This document shows positions 21,884-27,334 of a stretch of DNA of 27,334 nt, in pieces. Source of the stretch: Bacillota bacterium (GTDB taxonomy: Bacteria > Bacillota > Clostridia > Christensenellales > SZUA-584); the NCBI GenBank assembly GCA_023399095.1, contig JAEWQS010000023.1, positions 1 to 27,334 on the forward strand. Direction: 5' to 3'. The number at the start of each line of letters is the position of its first letter. The first letter of the stretch is position 1. The notes under the pieces were generated by a model. It was not told where the DNA came from, did not search any database, and saw only the letters and a list, made by a program, of their open reading frames with translations. The translations under genes were made by a program, and so were the position numbers.

Positions 21884-23082
21884 CAGTCTACCATTGCCGG
21901 ATTAAAGTCTTCCTGCCACGGCAAGCCCCATTTGTTGAGCGCATCCATGAAGGGATCCGGATCGAATTCCTCCACGTTGAATACGCCCGCACCACTCCAA
22001 GTGCCCTGCATCAACAGCATAGCTCCGATCATCGCGGGCACTCCCGTGGTATAGCTGATGGCCTGACTGCCCACCTCTCGGTAAGCGTCTTGATGGTCAC
22101 AGACATTGTAGACGTAGTAACGGCATTCCTTGCCATCCTTGAGTCCCTTAAATATGCAGCCGATGTTTGTCTTACCCACCGTGCGCGGCCCCAGAGAAGC
22201 CGGATCGGGCAGTACCGCTTTTAAAAATTGCAGCGGAATGATCTTCTGCCCGTGATAATCGATCGGCTCTATCGATGTCATGCCCACGTTTTCGAGGCAT
22301 TTGAGGTGCGTCAGATAGCTCTGTCCGAACGTCATAAAGAAGCGGATGCGTTTGATGCCCTTGATATTGATCGCAAGGCTTTCTAGCTCCTCATGGTGCA
22401 GCAGATACATGTCCTTCACGCCCACCTCAGCGAAATCATAGACGCGCTTGATTTCCATGGGCTCCGTTTCCACCCATTTGCCGTCTTCGATATAACTGCC
22501 CTTTGCTGTCACCTCACGAATATTGATCTCAGGGTTAAAATTCGTTGCGAACGGATAGCCGTGGTCACCGCCGTTGCAGTCGAGTATATCAATCTCATGG
22601 ATCTCATCGAAATAGTGTTTCTGTGCATATGCGGAGAATACGCCTGTGACGCCCGGATCGAACCCACATCCCAGCAGCGCTGTGATGCCCGCTTGCTTGA
22701 AGCGCTCGCGGTATGCCCACTGCCAGCTATATTCGAACTTAGCTGTATCCGGCGGCTCATAGTTCGCCGTGTCCACATAGTTGGTCTTGGTGGCAAGGCA
22801 CGCGTCCATGATGGTTAGGTCCTGATATGGCAGCGCGAGATTGATGACCACATCCGGTTTGTATGACTCTATCAGCGCCACCAGCTCGTCCACGTTGTCA
22901 GCATCCACCTGTGCCGTGGTGATCTTTGTTTTTCCGCCGTCCAGCTTATTTTTGAGCGCGTCACACTTGGAAACTGTGCGGCTTGCAATACATATCTCTT
23001 CAAACACTTCGGGGTTCTGGCAGCATTTGTGTATGGTGACGCTCGCCACACCCCCGCATCCGATAATTAACGCTTTACCCAT
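21883..23082 (-). CDS. Carboxynorspermidine/carboxyspermidine dehydrogenase (saccharopine dehydrogenase family)
   Basis: Condenses putrescine (or diaminopropane) with aspartate semialdehyde and reduces the product with NADPH to carboxyspermidine (or carboxynorspermidine). Of 399 residues, the N-terminal Rossmann fold shows LIIGCGGVASVTIHK and, further on, DVVINLALPYQDL. The middle has ALLGCGFDPGVTGVFSAYA, LDCNGGDHGYPFATNFNPE and a long catalytic domain ending VEEFDPDPFMDALNKWGLPW. This pattern separates the polyamine enzyme from lysine-pathway saccharopine dehydrogenase, and adjacency to nspC supports the call. The ATG at 23082 follows GGGGAGGAG. It lies 23 bases after speB. Whether putrescine or diaminopropane is preferred cannot be read here; SpeA/SpeB supply putrescine, so carboxyspermidine is likelier. 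Confidence 0.93.
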   Translation of the reverse strand: MGKALIIGCGGVASVTIHKCCQNPEVFEEICIASRTVSKCDALKNKLDGGKTKITTAQVDADNVDELVALIESYKPDVVINLALPYQDLTIMDACLATKTNYVDTANYEPPDTAKFEYSWQWAYRERFKQAGITALLGCGFDPGVTGVFSAYAQKHYFDEIHEIDILDCNGGDHGYPFATNFNPEINIREVTAKGSYIEDGKWVETEPMEIKRVYDFAEVGVKDMYLLHHEELESLAINIKGIKRIRFFMTFGQSYLTHLKCLENVGMTSIEPIDYHGQKIIPLQFLKAVLPDPASLGPRTVGKTNIGCIFKGLKDGKECRYYVYNVCDHQDAYREVGSQAISYTTGVPAMIGAMLLMQGTWSGAGVFNVEEFDPDPFMDALNKWGLPWQEDFNPAMVD

Positions 23083-23105
23083 ATCAATTCTCCTCCCCTT
23101 TTGTC

Positions 23106-23945
23106 TTAGTGGCTTATTGCGATGAGCAACTCACGCAATATTTTCAGTGCGGCAGCCGTGGCAATGCCGCTTTGGTCGTATACCGGACTGAGCTCGTTTA
23201 TGTCGCAGGCGACAATATTGAGCGGATTGCAGACCGCATGAACCGCTTCTAAAAGCTGCATGAAGCTGACGCCGCCCGGTTCAGGTGTCCCCGTGCCTGG
23301 TAACACAGACGGATCCAGCACATCAAGATCAATCGTGAAATAAACAGGCTTTCCCGCAAGACTCTTCACCACGCCATTAAGCCCGTCAAAGTTAAACTTT
23401 TGGAGTTTCGTATGCACCTTGCCCCATTCGAACTCCTCTTTGAGCCCTGAACGGATGCCAAACTGGCAGATACGTCCATCGCCGAGTATATCCCACACAC
23501 GGCGCATCACCGTGGCGTGCGATAGCTCAACCCCAAGGTATTCTTCTCGCAAATCTGTATGCGCATCGAAGTGGATCACATGCAAATCAGGGTAACGCTT
23601 GGCAGCCGCACGCACAGCACCCAGCGTGACAAGATGTTCCCCGCCGATCATCACAGGACGTTTACCGTCGGCGAGTATCGTTGCGGCTTTATCCTCAATG
23701 GCCTGCAGTGCAATTTTTGTATCGCCGAAGCAAAGCTCCAAGTCGCCACTGTCGTGGACAGCCAGATCTTCAACGTCTGCATCCAGATATGGACTGTAGG
23801 TTTCCAGCGCATAGGATTCCGCGCGCATGGTACGGCTCGCAAAACGCGTGCCGGGCCGATAGCTCGTCGTGGAATCGAACGGTGCGCCGAATATCACAGT
23901 ATCCGCGGTTTCATAAGGCTTGTCACAGCCGAGGAATGCTTCCAT
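23106..23945 (-). CDS. speB: Agmatinase
   Basis: A binuclear manganese ureohydrolase giving putrescine and urea from agmatine. Metal ligands appear as MIGGEHLVTLG, VIHFDAHTDLR and YFTIDLDVLDPS, and the arginase-fold end has ACDINELSPVYDQSGIAT. The length of 279 residues is normal. The ATG at 23945 (MEAFLG) is preferred because AAGG lies nine bases before it; the Met at 23954 lacks a spaced site. The gene starts 23 bases inside the 3' end of speE, a tight overlap. With the arginine decarboxylase upstream it completes the arginine-to-putrescine route. Confidence 0.94.
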   Translation of the reverse strand: MEAFLGCDKPYETADTVIFGAPFDSTTSYRPGTRFASRTMRAESYALETYSPYLDADVEDLAVHDSGDLELCFGDTKIALQAIEDKAATILADGKRPVMIGGEHLVTLGAVRAAAKRYPDLHVIHFDAHTDLREEYLGVELSHATVMRRVWDILGDGRICQFGIRSGLKEEFEWGKVHTKLQKFNFDGLNGVVKSLAGKPVYFTIDLDVLDPSVLPGTGTPEPGGVSFMQLLEAVHAVCNPLNIVACDINELSPVYDQSGIATAAALKILRELLIAISH

Positions 23946-24795
23946 CTTCCACATCCTTTATGATGTCCTCTACATAGGTTGGCAGCGCGAACGCCGCCTT
24001 ATGCAGATTGGTGTTGTAATAGCGTGTTTTTAAGCCCAAAGCGTTCCAGCTTTGCGCATTCAAATCTTGAACGGGATGATATTTCTTTGACGAAAAACCG
24101 AAAAGCCAATGCCCCGATGGGTATGTCGGAATATGCGCCTGAAACAAGCGGCTTAACGGGAAGCTTTGCACAATGCGCTTATGTATCTGCCGGACAGCTA
24201 TCGCGTCTTCCGTATAGAAAGGGTTTTCATGCTGGTTAACGAGTATGCCGTCATCTCTGAGCGCTTTGAAGCAGTTGCCATAAAACTCCTTTGTAAACAG
24301 ACCCTCACCCGGCCCGAACGGATCGGTTGAGTCTACGATGATCACATCGTAATGGTCGCTGAAACGGCGGATAAAGCGCAACCCGTCCTCGAAGTGGACA
24401 TGGACGCGTTCTTCGTCCATGCTGCACGCCACACCCGGCATGAATTCTTTGCAGACCTTGACCACGTCTTCATCAATCTCTACTAGGTCGATATTTTCGA
24501 CACTTTGGTAACGGCAAAGCTCGCGTACAGCGCCGCCGTCTCCTCCGCCGATTATCAAAATATTCTTCGCGGCTGGATGTACCGCAAGCGGTACATGCAC
24601 AATCATCTCATGATAGATGAACTCATCTTTTTCGGTGAGCATCAAGAAGCCGTCCAGCGTGAGCATACGCCCAAACTCCTGCGTCTCAAATAAATCGATG
24701 CGCTGAAAACGGCTTTGTGCACTATATATCTGCTTCTCTACGTCGATGCAGAGGCCCACGTTCTTCGTATGCTTTTCTGTGAATGTCAGATGCAT
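23923..24795 (-). CDS. speE: Spermidine synthase (aminopropyltransferase)
   Basis: Transfers an aminopropyl group from decarboxylated AdoMet to putrescine. Of 290 residues, the N-terminal beta domain has SRFQRIDLFETQEFGRMLTL and the catalytic loop EKDEFIYHEM. The methyltransferase-like core has LIIGGGDGGAVREL (83-88), VEIDEDVV, and the acidic putrescine-binding IVDSTDPFGPGEGLF (Asp155 and Asp158). The C-terminal half carries PTYPSGHWLFGFSSK. The ATG at 24795 has AAAGGA overlapping the end of speA, three bases away. Acceptors other than putrescine, such as cadaverine or agmatine, are possible in this family. Confidence 0.94.
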   Translation of the reverse strand: MHLTFTEKHTKNVGLCIDVEKQIYSAQSRFQRIDLFETQEFGRMLTLDGFLMLTEKDEFIYHEMIVHVPLAVHPAAKNILIIGGGDGGAVRELCRYQSVENIDLVEIDEDVVKVCKEFMPGVACSMDEERVHVHFEDGLRFIRRFSDHYDVIIVDSTDPFGPGEGLFTKEFYGNCFKALRDDGILVNQHENPFYTEDAIAVRQIHKRIVQSFPLSRLFQAHIPTYPSGHWLFGFSSKKYHPVQDLNAQSWNALGLKTRYYNTNLHKAAFALPTYVEDIIKDVEDGSIPRL

Positions 24796-24798
24796 AGC

Positions 24799-26253
24799 TT
24801 ACTTTCCTTTCAATACGTTAAGACGCTTAATGCTTAAATCCTCAGGCCCTGTCAGCGAGCCGCCTTTTTCCTTCATATAGCGTATGTATTCAAGAATCTC
24901 TTCGGTGATACGCTCTCCCGGCGCGAGTATCGGGATGCCCGGCGGATAACACATCACGGATTCCGCACAGATTTCACCTGCGCTTTTCTCAATGGGTACA
25001 GAATGCTTCTCAGCGTAAAACGCCTCCTGCGGCGTGGCTGCCACCTGCGGGCTGATGTATTCCATACGCATCATGCCGCTTTTGCTTTTCTTATAGCGGC
25101 GGCGTATCTCTGCAAGCGCGCTCACAAGCCGTTCGATATCGCGATCGCGGTCTCCCACGGAAATGTAGGCGAGAATGTTGGCAATATCACCGAATTCTAC
25201 TTGTATGTCATATTCATCGCGCAGGATGTCATAGACCTCGACACCCGCTAGCCCGATATCCAGTGTATTAATAGACAACTTTGTCGGATCATAATCGAAT
25301 ATCGTATCGCCGTTGACAATTTCACGCGCATAAGCGTAATAATCACCAATCTCGCTGATCTCGTCACGCGCGTACTGCGCAAGGTCGCATACCTTGGTGA
25401 ATATCCCTTTGCCGTTCAAGGCTAAATTCTTGCGAGAAATATCAAGGCTAGACATCAGCAGATAAGACCCGCTTGTCGTCTGAGTCAACCCGATAATCTG
25501 GCGCACATGCCCCGCATTTATACGTGGCCCCGTAACCAGTATAGAACTCTGTGTAAGCGAACCGCCGGATTTGTGCATGCTGATGCTCGCCATATCTGCT
25601 CCTGCTGCCATCGCGCTCACAGGCATATTATGTCCAAAAGAAAAATGTGTGCCGTGCGCTTCGTCCGCCAGCACCGCCATGCCATGCGCATGCGCCAAAT
25701 TCGTAATCTGTCTGATATCCGAGCAGATGCCATAATAGGTGGGGTTGTTGACAAGCACGGCCTTGGCATTAGGGTGCGCCTCTATCGCTTTTTTCACGTC
25801 TTCAACCGACATGCCAAGCGCTATGCCCAGCCGTTCATTCGTCTGCGGGTTCACATAAACGGGCGTGGCGCCGCACAGCACCAGCGCGCCGATCACACTG
25901 CGGTGCACATTGCGCGGCAGTATGATCTCGTCGCCGTGCTTGCATACTGAAAGCACCATGCTTTGCACTGCGGACGTCGTACCGCTGACCATAAAAAAAG
26001 CGTTTGCGGCACCAAAAGCCTGGGCTGCGAGCGCTTCCGCCTCCTTGATTACCGAAACGGGATGACACAGATTATCCAGCGGTTTGCTCGAGTTAACGTC
26101 TGCCTCAAGGCACGCACGTCCGAGAAAGGCCGTCAGTTCCGGATTTCCCCGCCCCTGTTTATGGCCGGGGACATCAAAAGGCACGACTCTCGCGGCCTTA
26201 TGCGCCTTTAATGCTTCGAGTATAGGAGCTCTCGTCTGGTCAAATTCTTTCAT
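24799..26253 (-). CDS. speA: Arginine decarboxylase (fold-type I, Orn/Lys/Arg family)
   Basis: A PLP enzyme that decarboxylates arginine to agmatine. The 484-residue length fits the Bacillus SpeA type lacking the N-terminal wing domain of the inducible enzymes. Motifs are VPFDVPGHKQGRG near residue 25, FMVSGTTSAVQSMVL (about 87-101), ADEAHGTHF (Asp197, His200), the PLP Lys228 in SISMHKSGGSLTQ, and CYPPGIPILAPGE near the C-terminus. Lysine or ornithine specificity cannot be excluded from motifs alone, but the agmatinase gene two places downstream argues for arginine. GGAGG lies three bases before the ATG at 26253, closer than usual. The gap to speD contains a hairpin. Confidence 0.92.
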   Translation of the reverse strand: MKEFDQTRAPILEALKAHKAARVVPFDVPGHKQGRGNPELTAFLGRACLEADVNSSKPLDNLCHPVSVIKEAEALAAQAFGAANAFFMVSGTTSAVQSMVLSVCKHGDEIILPRNVHRSVIGALVLCGATPVYVNPQTNERLGIALGMSVEDVKKAIEAHPNAKAVLVNNPTYYGICSDIRQITNLAHAHGMAVLADEAHGTHFSFGHNMPVSAMAAGADMASISMHKSGGSLTQSSILVTGPRINAGHVRQIIGLTQTTSGSYLLMSSLDISRKNLALNGKGIFTKVCDLAQYARDEISEIGDYYAYAREIVNGDTIFDYDPTKLSINTLDIGLAGVEVYDILRDEYDIQVEFGDIANILAYISVGDRDRDIERLVSALAEIRRRYKKSKSGMMRMEYISPQVAATPQEAFYAEKHSVPIEKSAGEICAESVMCYPPGIPILAPGERITEEILEYIRYMKEKGGSLTGPEDLSIKRLNVLKGK

Positions 26254-26270
26254 CTGCCTCCACCGTTTTA

Positions 26271-26300
26271 AGGAGATGCTGATTCATTCGGCATTCTCCT
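26271..26300 (-). promoter_or_regulatory. Intercistronic hairpin between speD and speA
   Basis: On the minus strand AGGAGAATGC (overlapping the speD stop) pairs with GCATCTCCT, nine pairs with one bulged A, and an 11-base loop. It is followed by TTAAAA, not a T run, so it is not a typical terminator. It could stabilise or separate the speD message, letting SpeD and the downstream enzymes be made in different amounts. Confidence 0.5.
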
Positions 26301-27066
26301 AGTATACGTTCTTTCCGCTGAATATATCGATCATTTCGCGCCGCAGGTTGCTCGTGATCTCCAGCCGCTCTCTCGGCGGCAGCTCATGCACGTCCTTGTT
26401 AAAAAGATAGTTCTGCAAGTCCATCTCTTTGATAAGCATTTTCGTATGAAAAAGGTTCGCCTGATACACGTTGATATCAATCGCATCATACTTTTCCAGT
26501 GTCGGCTCAGCGATAAACTCCTGAATCGAGGTGATATCATGATCGATAAACAGCTTCTTGCCGTCAAGGTCACGTGTAAAGCCTCTCACACGGTAATCCA
26601 TGGTTATGATATCAGAATCGAAGCTCCCAATCAAATAATCCAGCGTCAGCAAAGGTGTAATCTCGCCGCATGTCGCCACATCGATATCCACGCGAAATGT
26701 CGCAATGGAGGTCTCAGGATGAAATTCGGGATACGTATGCACCGTGACATGGCTTTTATCCAGATGCGCCACCACCGTATCACCGCGCGTGCGAAGTCCC
26801 GAAAGCGAATCCTCCGCAATCAGAAAAGTCACGCTGGCTCCCTGAGGATCGTAATCCTGTTTGGATATGCTCAAGACCTGCGCGTTAATCATCGTCGTCA
26901 CAGATTCAAGTATGCCCGTTAAACGGTCCGAGTTATATTGCTCGTCAACATAGGCGATATATTCACGCTGTTCACGTTCGCTTTTTGCATAACACACATC
27001 GAATATGTTAAAGCTCAGTGATTTTGTGAGGTTGTTAAACCCGTATAGTTTAAGTTTTTGTTCCAT
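26299..27066 (-). CDS. speD: S-adenosylmethionine decarboxylase proenzyme, E. coli type
   Basis: A pyruvoyl enzyme that makes decarboxylated AdoMet, the aminopropyl donor for SpeE. At 255 residues it matches the long Gram-negative/clostridial class (E. coli 264), not the short Bacillus class. Autocleavage should occur before Ser105 in AHLDKSHVTVHTYPE, which becomes the pyruvoyl group. Further conserved parts are ATFRVDIDVATCGEITPL, DYLIGSFDSDIITMDYRVRGFTRD and the C-terminal NVYQANLFHTKM. The ATG at 27066 follows GAAAGG by ten bases. It is the first gene of the operon, preceded by a leader of about 160 bases with a terminator-like hairpin. This suggests that operon expression is set by attenuation. 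Confidence 0.95.
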   Translation of the reverse strand: MEQKLKLYGFNNLTKSLSFNIFDVCYAKSEREQREYIAYVDEQYNSDRLTGILESVTTMINAQVLSISKQDYDPQGASVTFLIAEDSLSGLRTRGDTVVAHLDKSHVTVHTYPEFHPETSIATFRVDIDVATCGEITPLLTLDYLIGSFDSDIITMDYRVRGFTRDLDGKKLFIDHDITSIQEFIAEPTLEKYDAIDINVYQANLFHTKMLIKEMDLQNYLFNKDVHELPPRERLEITSNLRREMIDIFSGKNVY

Positions 27067-27101
27067 TCAATTTAAGCCTTTCTATAAACCTCGTACGACC
27101 C

Positions 27102-27158
27102 AAAATAAAAAACGCTTCAAAGTACGATGTGCTTTTTGGCCGCATCCACTTGAGCGTT
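27102..27158 (-). terminator. Attenuator-like terminator in the speD leader
   Basis: On the minus strand AACGCT-CAAGT-GGATGC (27158 downward) pairs with GCACATC-GTACTTTG-AAGCGTT, a long imperfect stem with loop GGCCAAAAA, followed by TTTTTATTTT. It sits 36 bases before the speD start, where no upstream gene ends. The 3' arm contains TCGTAC, which can instead pair with GTACGA just beyond the T run (27090s), giving a possible competing structure. Confidence 0.65.
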
Positions 27159-27191
27159 CAATCTCATAAAACCAGCATTTCCGGCAGGCAT
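27117..27191 (-). CDS. Possible 24-codon leader peptide upstream of speD
   Basis: ATG at 27191, stop TGA at 27117-27119, product beginning MPAGNAGFMRLNAQVD and ending in KKHIVL. The frame covers the whole 5' arm and the loop of the attenuator, and its stop lies in the 3' arm, so a translating or stalled ribosome would change folding. The ribosome binding site is weak (GTGGG four bases before the ATG). It may be chance, but the geometry is that of leader-peptide attenuation. Confidence 0.35.
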   Translation of the reverse strand: MPAGNAGFMRLNAQVDAAKKHIVL

Positions 27192-27233
27192 AATACCCAC
27201 GCGGGACAGCTGAAAGCTTTAATAGGCAGAGTC

Positions 27234-27242
27234 TATATAGCA
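27234..27242 (-). promoter_or_regulatory. Possible extended -10 promoter of the polyamine operon
   Basis: On the minus strand TGC-TATATA (27242 to 27234) matches an extended -10 element; the -35 region is poor. It predicts a start near 27227 and a leader of about 160 bases before speD. Confidence 0.4.
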
Positions 27243-27286
27243 AGGAATTACTTTTACTACTCTTATTGATTGTTTCACAAGTGTGA

Positions 27287-27319
27287 TGTGCGGCTGCCGC
27301 ACACGGCTATTAAGTAGCC
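27287..27319. repeat. Adjacent inverted repeats at the right edge
   Basis: TGTGCGGC-T-GCCGCACA (27287-27303) is a perfect 8-bp palindrome with a one-base centre. Next to it GGCTA-TTAAG-TAGCC (27305-27319) is a second inverted repeat. They lie upstream of the presumed polyamine operon promoter. They may be an operator, or the end of a gene beyond the window; no T run follows on either strand. Confidence 0.5.
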
Positions 27320-27334
27320 AACTTATAAAATTTG

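Overview
The window looks like a chromosomal segment of an anaerobic member of class Clostridia (Bacillota). Supporting signs are strong GGAGG-type ribosome binding sites, sigma-A-like promoters and T-rich intrinsic terminators. The gene content fits too: a cobalamin-dependent methionine synthase split from its activation domain, a Gly/Cys-rich small protein of a type common in spore-forming Clostridia, and a clostridial-type polyamine operon. I cannot name a genus from sequence alone.

Layout. 1-1643 (-): adenine deaminase, running off the left edge, with a structured 5' leader. 1741-3209 (+): an IS110-family insertion sequence whose 5' non-coding end folds like a bridge RNA and whose transposase is frameshifted near its C-terminus. 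3839-5580: a 53-residue conserved-looking small protein divergent from a MATE efflux pump. 5584-6717 (-): an unrecognised Cys-containing protein and the C-terminal remnant of a sensor histidine kinase. 6718-9963 (-): a 1081-residue fusion of an AMP-forming acyl ligase, an acyl carrier protein and a PLP-dependent alpha-oxoamine synthase. 10084-13804 (-): an operon of MetH activation protein, short MetH and a PHP-family phosphoesterase, divergent from metF (14028-14888, +). 14891-16396 (-): a PAS/GGDEF diguanylate cyclase. 16563-16931 (+): a candidate small RNA and tRNA-Leu(CAA). 17092-18144 (+): an XRE-type regulator with a helical repeat domain. 18464-19198: an ArsR-type repressor divergent from a Gly/Cys-rich peptide. 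19337-20569 (-): a TetR regulator and a divergent GT51 glycosyltransferase. 20753-27066 (-): a six-gene polyamine operon with a long regulated leader at the right edge.

How the genes fit together. MetF, MetH and the MetH activation protein regenerate methionine and hence S-adenosylmethionine. SpeD at the far end consumes S-adenosylmethionine to make decarboxylated AdoMet. In the polyamine operon SpeA and SpeB should turn arginine into agmatine and putrescine, and SpeD and SpeE should add an aminopropyl group. The last two genes encode the carboxy(nor)spermidine dehydrogenase and decarboxylase of the alternative, AdoMet-independent route, so two routes to spermidine-like products appear to sit in one transcript.

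The points I would look at first are: (1) the transcription attenuator and overlapping 24-codon reading frame ahead of speD; (2) the single-chain ligase-ACP-oxoamine synthase, which has the parts needed to make a long-chain amino ketone or ketosphinganine-like lipid; (3) the IS110 bridge RNA; (4) a GT51 enzyme with Gln where the second catalytic Glu is expected; and (5) a 49-codon reading frame whose stop overlaps the metF start.
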